In this document: positions 41,386 to 55,300 of the stretch, one piece after another
Position numbering within the stretch: the stretch's first letter is position 1
How the letters are laid out: every line of letters begins with the position of its first letter
NCBI GenBank assembly: GCA_946811185.2
Contig: OX328102.1
Location: 63,133,416 to 63,197,415 of the forward strand
Direction: 5' to 3'
DNA length: 64,000 bases
From: Hippopus hippopus
Taxonomy: Eukaryota; Mollusca; Bivalvia; Cardiida; Cardiidae
Notes under the pieces: generated by a model
Databases searched by the model: none
What the model saw: the letters and a program-made list of their open reading frames with translations, nothing else
Told to the model about the DNA's origin: nothing
Made by a program: the position numbers and the translations under genes

Positions 41386-42200
41386 CCTTTTTGACGTATA
41401 AAAAGAGATATTAATCTTATTCTCCTGAGGTATGGGGTTTTGTCTTTTGACCATACAATGGACTTAAAACAAAGTGATAGGCTGAGATAAGTGCATTTTG
41501 GCTAAATACAACCCACAGTCAAGATTGCTGGAGACGTTGTTAGTATCATATTACATTTGAATAAAATGATTTGATATCACAATTAAATTGATAAAAGTTG
41601 CTTCAGATGCTTTTGCGGACAGTGTAGATCAAGATCAAACTGCAGTTTTCTGCATGTCAAAGGATCATCTTACCTCATGATGTACTTAAAAATGGATTTA
41701 TGGATCCATAATCACATGATCACTTGCTTGGTGCAATGCATCACGGAGATGCATTAAACACCATTTTCCCAGACCATGGATCAAATATATAACGCAGATT
41801 TTGATGACTATAGCATGCTGAAAATATACTAAAAGGAAAAAAAAAAACACCGGATGACCATTTTTCGTGTAAAATGAAAAGTGGTTAAGTGTTTAATTCA
41901 AAATTTTTCGACACATGACCAAAAGTTCATTAATTATGGCTAGTATCTGTAGTTATCTAACATTTTTCTAAGGTACATGTACCTGCAAAAACTTAATCGC
42001 GAGCGCTTCAGTAGTTATCGCTTAAAATGTTTACCCAGTGTGTGTTTTTTTTCCCGTTTAATATATTATGATGAAAATATGATGACAATATCATTTACTG
42101 TAAATCAAAATCAGTTCACGTTTGCTATTGCACTTAAGTTTATTTACTGTCTAAGACTGTCTTGAGAATTGAAAAAAAGAAAAACGTTGTTTATTTTCAG

Positions 42201-42310
42201 ATCAGCTCCAAGGATGGCAAGACAGTATTCTGTGTTCGTTCATGCTGTCTGCATTTACTTATCTATGTACAAATATTCTGCGTACATTATAGACGGCCCA
42301 CATCGTCCAG
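42201..42310 (+). CDS. Candidate first coding exon of gene B (weak)
   Basis: TTATTTTCAG precedes and CCAG|GTAAAT follows. ATG 42,214 opens a frame with a hydrophobic stretch (VFVHAVCIYLSMY), suggesting a signal sequence, and ends in phase 1, as the EGF exon at 43,215 requires. A diverged second copy with the same donor and phase lies at 42,382-42,466. No counterpart was found for gene A, so this is tentative. Confidence 0.3.
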
Positions 42311-42707
42311 GTAAATATCTGTATAAAAATATTATAACCTATCATGGAATTTCGAAAACGCTTGTAACGTTCAAAAACCGAATGTGGAAAAGGGCATTTT
42401 TCTCTGCACATATCTTTTCTATTTACGAATATTTTGCGTGCATCATAGACCGCCCACATCATCCAGGTAAATATCTATACAGTATATTTTTTTCCTGCAT
42501 TTTCTATTTTTCTAAGAGTGTTTTCTTCTTTATCGGACTCGCGATATTTTAGTAGAGAGTTAGATGTGTACTAAATGATAAGATTTGTCTCTGAAAGCAT
42601 TAAACATTGTGGGAAAAAGTATTTCCCGTTTTAAAAGCCATTTTCTTCAGGGCGGTGAAAATATTGGATTGTTTTGTAAGAGGTTAGAATTGGGTAGTAA
42701 ATACCCA

Positions 42708-42900
42708 AGTGGCTCAGTTGGCGAGAAGCAAGAGCAATTAACTAAGTTTTGTTAGTTCGATTCCAGGACCTTCCAAAATTCTTGTCTGGGGTTGATGAGG
42801 GTTGCAGAATTTTCACAGGGAGCTAAAGTAATCTGTACTAAACATTTAACTCATATCGATGAATGGCCGGAGGCCTTATTACTGAATATTTTATTGTATT
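42708..42900 (+). mobile_element. SINE-like element with tRNA-like head
   Basis: AGTGGCTCAGTTGGCGAGAA and TTAGTTCGATTCC resemble pol III boxes A and B. The body is short and degraded. A second candidate with a similar head lies at about 44,387. Confidence 0.4.
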
Positions 42901-43021
42901 TTATCTCAAGATTAATTCCTTCACTAAACATTAATTGATCAATTAATTAACATTGACGCCATCAAGTTAATGTGGAAAAGAAGCCAGTCACTTGATAAGA
43001 ACTGTGTGCATCGAACCGGAG

Positions 43022-43156
43022 GGTCCGTATTCAACAACTGTTCACGACTGCATTCAAATGTTAAATTCAGAATGTAACACAATTTCTGATTGGCTAAAAA
43101 ACTTTTGCAAGTCAGAAATTGCGTTACTTTGAAATTTAGAAAATTCTTGGAAAAGG
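43022..43156. repeat. MITE family M4 fragment
   Basis: GGGTCCGTATTCAACAACTG followed by TTCTGATTGGCTAAA and TTACTTTGAAATTTAGAAA, the left half and centre of M4. Confidence 0.6.
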
Positions 43157-43214
43157 CTAAATATTACAAAGTACTTTGAAGATTATATTATTGTCTTTTC
43201 TTTCCATCTGACAG

Positions 43215-43313
43215 TTTGTCCGTCCGTACGCTGTGAAAATGGAGGTACGTTAATGACGGATTCGTGTACCTGCTCGTGTAATATTGGACACGGCGGTTTC
43301 TTTTGTGAGAAAG
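43215..43313 (+). CDS. Gene B exon: EGF-like domain
   Basis: A 99-nt exon. CPSVRCENGGTL, then CTCSCNIGHGGFFCE shows EGF cysteine spacing. The acceptor is CTGACAG and the donor G|GTAGGT. Confidence 0.85.
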
Positions 43314-46300
43314 GTAGGTTTGTTAGTGACATTACGGTGATTCTGTTTTATTCTTATGTGGTATTGTGGTATTGTTCTTTTTGTGGCCTTTCATTTCTTA
43401 TTTTTAATTTTTCAACTTCTCACGAAAACTTTAAAAACAATCTTAGAAAAAAGGGTAGTTTATCAAAGTGGATAGATATCTGATAAATAAATACATGTAA
43501 TATTTGAACTTTTCTGTCAAATTGGTTGAAACACATAAAACATACTGTGTGTTTATATGAAAATTTGCAGCGAAAGGAGAAATTGCACGTACGAGCAATT
43601 TCTCCTTTCGCTACAATATTTTCATAGGTGGCCTGCTGCTAGATGAAAAAAAAAAAAAATCCTCAGAAACGGTTATGGATAAAGCAGACAGAACAAGGTA
43701 GAGTTGAAAATTCAGCGGCAGCTCGCCACACGGCCTTGGGCCTTGGTCCTCGGGCAGATCGGCGATGGTAAAGAAAACAAAGACTACGGTCATCAAGATA
43801 GAGAGTCGACCCACCTCAAATCACTACTCAGATGTTTGGATTACTAAATGAATCATTGGTTTTGCAATAGATCTAGTATAGCTCGTACTCGATAAACCTT
43901 TCATTATCATTTTATATTATTGTTTGTGTTTGGGATAACAGGTTTAAAATCACGTACCGTGACGAGATATTTTATAAACCCCACTCGATAATATTTATAT
44001 TATCTCGTCACGGTACGTGATTTTAAACCTAAAGTTCCAAAAAACAAACAATAATATAAACTGATAATGAAAGGTTTATCAAGTGAGAGTTATATACCCT
44101 ATGTACTACCGTTATTACCGAAATTGAATAAACCCTTTGGCTGCTAAGCGCGACTCGCTGACCTTTTGCGGACAGTGTAGATCAAGATCAGACTGCACAG
44201 AACGTGCAGTCTGATCTTTGATCTACACTGTCCGATAAGGTGATATCATTCCCCAAAACATAACTTTGAAACAGCAATATTAGAGTTATTAATATCAAAT
44301 TGAAAATTTAATTTTAGTTATTCAGCAGGTTAAGGGTTAAGACGACGAAAGAGTCTTTGTGAAAGAATTAAAATACTAGGTGTTCACCGTGGCTCAATGG
44401 TTAAGACGGGGGAGATCGATTAATGCTCAAGTTCGACACGAGTCACGTGGAAATGGCCTGGGACAAAAGGCTGCCGAGGCAGAGCCCTGATCCAGTATAT
44501 ATAAACCCCAGAATAATGGATAAGTCAGTGAGTTGTTCCCCCTATATGAGTAAAATATTGTTGAATGCGGAATTGAACCAACATGGATAGAAAGGGTTGA
44601 TATCCCAACATTCTGTATGCTTTTCCACAAAGAATCAATCATGTGATCTTTGCTTCAGAACTCAAGGAGACAATGTGGCCGAAAGGACAATATTCTATCT
44701 TGTCGTCAGTGTTTGGTTGTCCGGAGAAACACGACATCTATGGCTGGCATAGGTATTTATCGTTTATCTATTACTTATCTTTTATCTTTTTTCATCCTTT
44801 ATCTTTTAATTGTCTCTTATCGTTTACTTTTCTTTTATGTTTTATAGCTCATGACCAGAGCCAATATGCACCAACCTTTCTTAATTTCATTCTTGGTCTC
44901 ATTCTAGATTAAGGAAGTAACGCAACTTCTGATTGTTTAAAGTAAATGGTATAGCTAATTAGAAGTTATGTTACTTTCAAATTTAGAAAATTCTTGAGAA
45001 TTAAACTAAGCATGTTCTCAAGATTGGTTGGTAAATATGGACCCAGATCTGCCTGAACAGTTCAATTTAACCTTTACCACACAATCTCGAGTTGTAACGA
45101 CAGCGCAGAAGAACCTTTGCAAACAATGTGAGAAAAACAGAAAATGCGGGTAACCAGCATTTTCTCCATTTCCCATTATTTTTGTTCTACTTTTTCAAAG
45201 ACACACTTAAGTTTTTTAAGATACGTTTACTTTGTCGTCTGCAAATGGTTTCAATTTGTCGTCTGGAAAAGGATCGCGTCTCACGATTCCACTTGAAAAG
45301 CACATGCTTCCGAGAACTCAAACAATTTTCTTCATATGTTTACATTTTTCGTCAGAACTGAACGTTTGCTGATAAAAATTCTCTAATTTTAATCACACAG
45401 GGGCTTCGTCAATATGACACTCGGAGAGAGCAGCAAAAATCAAAGATGGAAGCTTCCATATCCGCCCAACCCTAACGACCGTGAAGTACTGTCGGCCGAC
45501 CCGCATATCCTCGGCCCATATTATCTTCGATCCCTCCAATGGAATTTTTGCACACGGCACGATATTATTGATGAGGCGTCGACGGGGAAAGTCGATTCGT
45601 GGCCTCGAGGGCATTACTGTGTATTTAGATATGGTGATAACTGTCCCTATGGTAAGTCAATAAGTCAAAAGGTGTGAAGGACTTATTGTTTTCAACTTTT
45701 TGCCGAACAATCCCGAGTTTTCTCGACCTTGATGGAGAAGCGTTTTGAAAACATTGCGGGGAAAAGGAGAAAATGCTGGGTACAAGCATTTTCTCCCTAT
45801 CCCACAATGTTTTCTACGCTCTTAAAGAAAAGTCACATCTTTTTAGCCACATTTATTATGTCTTATGCAAAAACTATGAACTTGGACAAGTCTGAAAATT
45901 TCTCGTTTGGTAAAGAGTTTATTCTATATACTTAGACGAGGATATCTCGTCACTTGTATAAACGAAAGTCAAAATATGAAAACACGGAATGGGTGTCATA
46001 GAATTCTAATTATTTGAGCCACGCTCTATTAAAGGGGGTTTAATGCATCTGCAAAAAGTATCGAGTCAGATCAGCTTGCGCAATTCGTGCAGGCTAAACC
46101 TGGGTCGATACTTTTTGCTATCGGTCAATTATTCTACCTCATGGTTCCATGGGTTTTTAGCCAAAATGGATTTTATGGATTCATAATTACGCGATGATTT
46201 GCTTGGTATAATGCATCACAGAAAGTGCATAAACCTCCCTTTGCCAGAGCACGGATCATTTGATAACATTTGTGACCCGTCACGCAAAAAGGGACCACCT

Positions 46301-49300
46301 GGGAACTACGAAAAGTGTCAACCCTGGTCAGGCTGCGCGAATTGCGCAGGCTGACCAGGGTCGACACTTTTCGCTTTTATGATATTTTCTGTATGAAAAG
46401 TGGTCATTCTACTTGGTTATACAATCATTTTTGAACTATCAACTTAAACTGATCTGCACTATCGTTGATCTGTTTTCATTTAATTGATGTACGGAATTCC
46501 CAGATTGTCTCTTTTCGCGTGACGGGTCACATTTGTATTTAATTCAAAACCAGACTAGATTACTTACTTGCAAGTTGCCTGTAGACAATACAAATTGTTT
46601 AGCATCCTGGAATTTCAAACACTCTTGCATCGACTTTTGCTGTTCCGTCTTCTATACTTGCTTCCCTTTAAAAGTGGAATGATTTGAGATAAATTAATAG
46701 AGAGCTTGATAAGTATACACCAACCATTCTATTCGCATTTTAATTTTGAACTCATTACGTGAAAGGATTGCAAAGGAATGCATTTTCAAATGAACTCATA
46801 ACGTGAAAGAATTGCGAAGAAATGCATTTTCAAATGGTTAAACCATTTGGATAACGAATTCCTTTGAAATTCAGAAAATCCCGAAAATTAGAATTTGATG
46901 CAAGTCAGAGATGGTTTGTCTATACGGCAACTAAGTATATTGCTGACTAATTTTCTGTAAGGATACACTGACATTCACAGGCTTTTAAAAACAGTTTATA
47001 TAACACTTCAAATCCATGTAATATGTGTAACAAAGAGTCCCGTAACACGAACCCTGAAAAGCATGCAATTTTGAAATCAGCTCTAACTGGAACCATTAGG
47101 GATTTTTCCTAGCTGATTATAGTGTATAGAATAACAACGATAGTATGTGACTTGGTAGGGGCTCAACTCTTTGGACTTTTGAAGATAGGTATTAAACGAT
47201 GCTTAAATAAATTCTACAAAGGATATGTTCTTATATTAAAGAAACAATAGTTGCCAAAAGTTAAAAAAAAAAAAAAAAAGCGGGTGTTAAAATGCATTAA
47301 AATTTAAATCATACCATTGAAAAGTATGGAAATTATTGTGAAGATGACTATCTGTTATTGAACGGTCTGTCAAATTGTATGTCGCTGGCAAAGAAATTAA
47401 TTTCAAAACTGGGTTAAAAGTTGACAGGTCACTCTATCTTTTGTTTGATTTAAGAAATTTAGTTTTCTGCCTGCAACTAACACTTAGATCGACCACACAT
47501 TAAAAGATTGTCATCTTCACAATATTTTCCATATTTTTAATTAAATGGTATGATTTAAATTTAAATAATTTTAACACCTGCAGTGTGTTTTTGGCCGTTA
47601 TAGGGCCTTAAGATGACAAAATATTCATATAATGTATAATATTACCAATTATATAACATTCATCTCGTGTCTTTATTCATGTACACGAATGTTTATGATG
47701 CAGGGTTTTCTGAAAGTCACGTCACTATGTCTGGTTACCGGCTGTCATGGTCCGACGTAGATGGTACCATACCACGCGTAACAATTAATGAGACCACAGG
47801 GGAACCAGCCTTTGCTTATTGCTGCCGTGCAGATAATGACGTCAACGTTTTGGAAACAACCACTTTCCATTTCCCGTCGTCTTTTCCTTTTATTTTGACA
47901 AAGGTAAGTGTTAATCAAATACATGTATATTTAAGCTACATACATCTACAAAAAGTGTCGATTCAGTTCAGCCTGCACGGACTGCGCAGACTGATCAGGG
48001 CCCGTATTCACCAACCATTTTTAAGAATATTCTTCGTCTTATTCTAGATTTTGAAAGAAATGCAAATTCTGATTGGCTAAACCAAATGGTTTAGCCAATC
48101 AGAACTTGCGTTTCTTTCAAATTTAAAAAATTATTGAGAATAAGATTAAGAATATTCTTAAGAATGGTTGGTGAATACGGGCCCGGATCGAAACTTTTTG
48201 CTATTTATCAATTTTCTGCATATTAAAGGACCAGTGTACCTCATGTTTCAGTCTGTTGTTAGATAAAATAGATTTTATGGATTAATAATTATATGATGAC
48301 TTGCATGGTATGATGCATCACGGAGATGCACTAAGCCCTCTTTTGCCAGAGCATGGTTCATCTGTTTGTTTCTTTTATATTGTGTTAATTGACGTTTTCA
48401 ACCTTATTTCAGTAATATCATGGCGGCCTATGCACAACTTCTATATAATTTCATGTAGTTTTCTTTAACTAGTGCTTCTCACAGTATTCTGCTAAAGTCA
48501 CCGGCTTCTTTCCAGATAACCAGTTTAAAAACAGTGATCAGAGGTGAAAATGAATTATTGATTGATTAAATGATGTTTAACGCCGCTTTCGACATTATCT
48601 CTGTTAAATGTCAACACACGTCACATGGCTTCAGTTCGAATGCCAAAATAAAATTTTGAATGTTGAAAATCTAAATTTGTGCTCAGTTCGCATGTCGAAA
48701 ACGATTGCAAACGTGAATTAAAAAAAAAAAAACTTTTCTGATAAGTTTTAGGATTATTTTTTACAGCCGAACACAAGTGATTGCATCGGAGTCCATTCTA
48801 TGTCGGTAACAGAGGAGAGATTCGATCTTGCAGATGAATTCCATCTTTTTGAGTTTAAAGGAGAATTCAACATGTTTAATGCTACAAGCGATGGTTATCA
48901 GAGACTGGGACTTTGTTATTACGCTGACGAGAGTAAGGAAACTTTCTTTTTTTAAATGGATTTCTGTTATAAAACGTCAGTTTGATTTTAGGGTTAAAAT
49001 TATACATTTTCGAGTGTTTAACTATATTGATGAGTATAAGAAGATTTCAGAGGGGTACATTTCTCAAAGGACATAAAATCCCGGAAAGCTTGTGCCTGGT
49101 TATGAATGGGTCAGGATGTAGCAATGTTGGAGTGACGGAATTACTGAAATATTTTTTAATCAAATATGAAAATTTTTGAATGATATCTGAATTAGTAATT
49201 ACTATTTGGAACAAAAAATAAAAAAGGCAAGGAAACTAGAATAATAGTTTGCAAAGTGTGTTAGACACTGGTCGTGTGTCAAAGGCAATGACCATGGAAT

Positions 49301-52300
49301 TATGTAAGGGCAACACCAAAATTGATTTCATTTACAAAAGTTTGATTAGGTTTTTTTTTCATACCTCCATGAAAACAAAAAAAAATTCTCTTCATTCCTT
49401 ATAATTCAATATCACAGACAACAAATATGCACTTAAATAATACTAACTGCTTTTTTTTGTAAATCCAACATTGCATATGTATTTTATGTCCATTTCATTC
49501 ATAATTCATAGCGCGGTAAAACTGCTGGTTCATGACGTAAAAATGACGTAAATTCGTGACGTCATTATACTATTGATATTTGCAGGTTGAGTAGATTTAT
49601 TATTAGAAGTTCAATACACTAGAACTAAGTTGAAAATAAGATTGTTAGAACCCAGCAAAGTGACAATGAGTTTTCAACTCTCTCTTTGAATTTATTCTCG
49701 GATATTTTTTTCAATATTCAGAGAAAATAAATTCAGCTAGCAATTTGAACTTCGGACTCGATAAAGATCTAAAATCAGAAAGAAAAACATTATGAAATCT
49801 CGTATACATGATTGTTTACATTACTTTGACTGCAAAAGTAGTTCCGGCACTACTAATTTTTCTTTTTTTTCATGGAGCTATGAAAAATTTTTTTCAGCCA
49901 ATCAGAACTCGCCAATGTTCATGAAAACAACTAATATTGAATTAATAATAATAAAAAAAAAAAAAAAAAGAATACATGGCCAAGATGCAACTGTATGCCT
50001 ATAAGTACTTACTGTCAAACGCTCAGTAAAGGACACAACCACATGGAAATACAGGCAATAAAAGGGCTTTACTTTTCATTCTATTCTTTCGAACTGTGCC
50101 ATATATTTAAATATCTATTACCTACATAATAAACAAAGAAATGCAATGGAGCTGTTTATGTTCAGTAAAGAGGAAAGAAGGATTCATATGATAAACTTGT
50201 AAAAGATCTAACAGTTTGGCTAAGATTAAATTACAGTCGCCTTTCCATATCTTCTTCTAAATTAAAACATGCTATGTCAAAACGAAGTGTAAATGCACAT
50301 ATACAAATCCACTGCAAATAGAAATAGGCCATTCTTTGAAAAGGAATTTTGATGCGTTTCAGGAGACCACCTTGAAAGCGTTGTGGCCCCGACCGAGCAA
50401 TTTCCATTTTTTCGTCGGTTATATTTGAGCCAGGCTATGGCAAAGGGGTATTTAATGCATCTCATTGATCCATAAAATCCATGTTGTCTAACAAGTTGCT
50501 GAATAATGAGGTAGACTTTTTTTGACATGCAGAAAATTTGACCAATAGCAAACAGTTTCAGCCTTAAAGTAGGTTTTATCCTATACACAACTAAAGTGAT
50601 GAAATAGAATCAGCACCCTACCGTATTTTTACATTTAAGTCCACGAAAACTGCTACGACGCCGATGACGGCGGGTTTTCCTATCAAGGCACCGTTAACGT
50701 ATCTAGATACGGTAATCCTTGCGTGCATTGGTATGACATTCCTGACGACTCGTCAGTCGAAACGTTCACGCCTCACAGACAATATGTTGGTGACTTCGAC
50801 CACAACCACTGTAGAACCTACTTTCCCTATGGTAACTTGATTTATTTCCCGTGGTGCTTTGTGAACAGAAGTGGACACGTGACCTATGAAGAATGCGACG
50901 TGCCAGTGTGTGGTAAATATGATTAATTTCATTTTTATTCTAGCTTTTTTCGAAGAAAACGTCGAGGTATCGTCATAGCCATGGCGTCGTAGTCAGCGTC
51001 ATGGTGCAAAAACTTTGGCATTTTATAATATCTGTCATTACTGAAGATGTTTTCTTCAAACTTGAACTAGTTGATAAACATCAAAAAGGGAACCCATATA
51101 GCATGGGCAGGTACCCATCAAAATAGTTTTGACACAGATATGCCCTTTTTCGACTCAGAATTTTCAATAATAGCAACTCCAGTAGAGCGTTGGCACCTGT
51201 TTGCGGTAGCTCTTGTGTCAAAGACGTCCTCTCTAATTTGTTTTGTTGTCTTTCAACGACCAAGAAAAAGAAGGCTTTTGAAAACGTTGTTGGAATAGTA
51301 GAAAATGAAAATGCAACTAGCAGAATATTCCTTGTGTTCACTTTGTGTCTTTGTAGTCTTGTTACGAGTCAAGTACAAACTATTGAGTTTTCTTTTAACG
51401 TTCTTTGTATCCACTTTAAAGTGGTATGGTAGATAAAGGGTCTGTATTTACCAACCATTCTCAAGAACATTCTTTTTCTTATTCTGCAAAATTTTCAAAA
51501 TTTGAAAGTAACACAATTTCTGATTGGCTAAACCAAAATGGTTTAGCCAATCAGAAGTTTTTTTACTTTCAAATTTAGAAAAAATTCAGAGAATAAGACT
51601 GAGAATTTTCTTACGAATGGTTAGTGAATAGCGGTCTGATCCTGATCTATGGCATACGCAAAAGCCATGTACATGTAAGTTGTTATTGCCAGTTAGATGG
51701 TTAAGCCGTGCAATTTCTCCTTTGAACAGATACGGACGATAGTTTAGAGCTCCTTGGAAAGTTCAAGCCGGTGTACTCTGTCCCAGAAAGGGCTGGTGAC
51801 CCTGTGACAAACGCCGTGGACGGCCTTATTGGTATGTATGTCGAAATGTCTTTTTATTGAATGTGAAGGTTTAAAATGGCATCCAACCAAATTTCGTTTC
51901 TCAAGGTTTTTTTTATTTTTTTACTTTTTTTTTGGTTTTGTGTTTTTTGTCGTTTGTTTGTTTCTGCTTTTTGTTTTTGTTTTTCGTTTTGTTTCTCTTG
52001 TTTTTTCAGGAAACTTAAAAATGTGGTAATTTTCATTCCAGTGAAAAGATGACCCCAAAACTTAAATACTGATAGAAACTACTTTTTCACACGGACCTGC
52101 GCAAGAAGTGAATAGGCTAAAAGTAATCCAGTTTCTCAGTTATGCCATAAAAGGCGGTTATCCCTATGGCTGCTAAGCGCGATAACGTGCAATCTGATCT
52201 TAGATCTACACTAATCGATAAGGAGATGTTTTTGCCCCAACAAATAACTTTTCTGGGTTTTTAACTATCGACTTTTAAAGTTTTAATTAACTTATCTAGC

Positions 52301-55300
52301 AGGTTAGGGGCATTGTTTAGCACTGAATTTTTCTTCTCTTACAAGAACTCGCCATGCTTTTATTTCACTGTTTTCCTAGCGGAGCCATTTGTATCGGACA
52401 GACCACGACAGAAACCTTGGCTACAGGTCGACCTTGAGGAGACGTTTGAAGTTCACGCTGTCTTGGTACACAGGCTTTACTGTAAGGATTTCTTCATTCA
52501 TTTTCATATTCCTGCTGTACAGAAATAATGCTGGTTTGTTTTTGTCCCGCAATTAAGACTATTCTGGGTTGTTTTTTTAACCTTTATACCGCAAATGAAT
52601 TTATTTAGGTTTACAGGTACATTACAATTCTAAAGATTTCTCTTGTATGTGTGGTGGGAGGGGGGGAGGGAACTTTATTAGCTGCATACAAACTTTTCTA
52701 CGTACATAACGCTTATGCTAGATTTTTTTGATATTGTAAATAAAGATATGCTAGTTTGCTTTACAGTCTGATGGAAATCGTTTCAGGTAGGCTATATCGC
52801 GATTTTGGAAACGGTATCTATTCTCCCTCAAAGCGTGGGATACTGTTACCGGCAAACTGTTCTCTATGTTCTTTTGTATACATGTATATATTTCAATTAA
52901 ATATAAAACGTCCACCGTAAAATCGACGTCATACCATATAGCGTGAGGTAATTTTGTAAAAAGTAAGTCGCCCGTGGCTGTTCATTTCTTTGCCCTCCGA
53001 TATTTTATCAATGAAAGTCACTTGACGTTTACAAACAAATCGACATTTTTCGCTACTCGACCAAGGAGGAAGGAAAAACTCAAGGATTTACCGATATTGA
53101 CTGTCTTGTGATAAAAATTGACAACAATAGAACTATTTGAAATATTACCACCAAACATATATAAAGGAAGAGTCTTTTCAAGTTGAAGGTTAGTCCAAAA
53201 TTGACTGGTGATGCATTGGAAATGGGATTGGGGGTGGGTCGAGTAATAATCAGAGCATTCGAAGCAACTGCGACTCTTATGCTTGACGATACATTAATTC
53301 GTCTTTGTCATTTGATAGAGAGAAAATATAATAGTAAAACGGTGCGGTTTTTTTTGTCTTGTGTTTGATGCCTAAGGTTTTATTGAAATTTTTATTCTTT
53401 TTATATTTACCGACTGGACAGTGGGGTTTTGTTTTGGTAAGTGAGTGGAACAGCCGTGGTTTATCGCACCTGCCCCTTTTTTCGATATTATGAACTTGTT
53501 TTCCTTTGATCAAGAGTTGGTCATGTTAGAATCAAAATAATCTTCTTTCTATCATGGTTTATCGGTCAATAAACCACGTTGTGAGTTATGAGGCGCAATG
53601 AATAAACCACACGGGCTATAGTCCTCGTGGATTACTTATTGTGCCTCATAGGTCACAACCGTGGTTTATTGAACGATTAACCACGACAGAAAGAAGATAA
53701 TTTCTTGAATAGCTGCCAAAAGTAAAAGAAAGCGTTAAAATGCATCTTAATTTAAATTATACCATTTAGAAGTGTGGAAATTATTGCGGAGATGACAATC
53801 TGTTGTTGTAAGGTCGGTCCCAGTGTTAGTCGCTGGCAGAGAAATTAATTTCAAAACTAAGTTGAAACCTACCAGGTCACTCTATCTTTTATTTATTCTT
53901 TGCCTCTTTTTAAAATTCATTCTTCTGTAAACGACTTACCCTTGGACCGACTAAACAATAACAGATTTTCTAAACTTTTAAATGGTATGTTTTAAATCTA
54001 AATGCATTTTAACACCTGCATTGATCTTTTAGCTGCTACTGGGCCTTTAATTTATTCTGATTTCAAATTCCACAGGCAAGCTATCTGATTGGCTGAGACG
54101 TTCGCTGAGGATAGAGAATGATTGTTAACCCTGTACAAGGCAACACATTTTTAGATCTTTCCTTATGAACTGCAACTAGCGAAAAGGGGCATTCCGAAAT
54201 TTGCGTAAAGTGACGTTTCGGATCAGCCTGCGCAGTCCGTGCAGGCTAATCCGAAACGACACCTTCCGTTTTTATGTAATTTTCTGTTTTGCGCAAGTCT
54301 ATTGCAGCACAAAATCTAATGGCCGAATGCCCCTTTTAGCGTGTTGCAAGCCATATTGAAAGCATGGGTAAAGATTTAGATATTGCACAATTACGGAAGT
54401 TGTTCTAGAAAGAATTTAAAATACTGTAGAAAAAGGAGAAAATGTTTGTCATCGGCGTTTTCTTGATTTAGTCATAATGTTTTCAAAAGCTTATCTCCTC
54501 AAAGCCGAAAAATCATTACGATCTAGGTCCGTACTTATCAACCATTCTCAATTTCATTCATAGGCTAATTGGAGATTTAGAAAGTAACACAACTTCTGAT
54601 TGGCTAAACCCAAAAGTTGTATTACTTTCAAATTTAAAAAGAATCTTGGGAATAAGACTGTGAATGTTCTTAGAATGGTTGTTGAAAGCAGAGCCTGATT
54701 TCGTCGAGGATTGAGAGCAATGGGGGTCTATTTCTGTAAATTAAATTGTCTCCGTTGCTAGATAAATACTAAGGATAACCAAATAACAGATTGGTCCTTT
54801 CACCTGTATTCCTTTGTTTTTATCCTTGGTTTCCTTGGGGATGTTGCGATAAATATAATAATGATTTATGATATATGTGTAAGGTCCCCATATAATCCAA
54901 ATCAAATTCTGTTCTTAATCATCGGGAACTATGTATATTTCGATTTGAAAAAGAATCTAACTAGATTTACCTGAAATATTATCTCAAGAACATAGCTGTT
55001 CAGTGCAAGAAAATCAAGGATAAAAACCAAGTAACCCTCTTATCAGGACCAATGTAGTACTGGAGAGGATTAAAGGGAAATAACTGAAGAACGGCCCTCA
55101 TTAATTTTACCATGTTTTTTTTTACAGACTGGTTTGCCAATAACCATCGGTTTGTGTCGGTATATGTCAGTGACCAGCAGTGGGACTTTTTAAACTACGG
55201 AGCACTTCAGTGTGAGGAACGGAGATTTCCAAGGTAAGTTTGTGGGATAGTTCAAGCATTATCTTTCGTTAAAACTTCGTGAAATAAAGAAATTACGGGA

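Noticed and set aside
51829..52029. Membrane protein gene
   Set aside because: Hydrophobicity comes from a T-rich intronic tract directly after the 51,831 splice donor.
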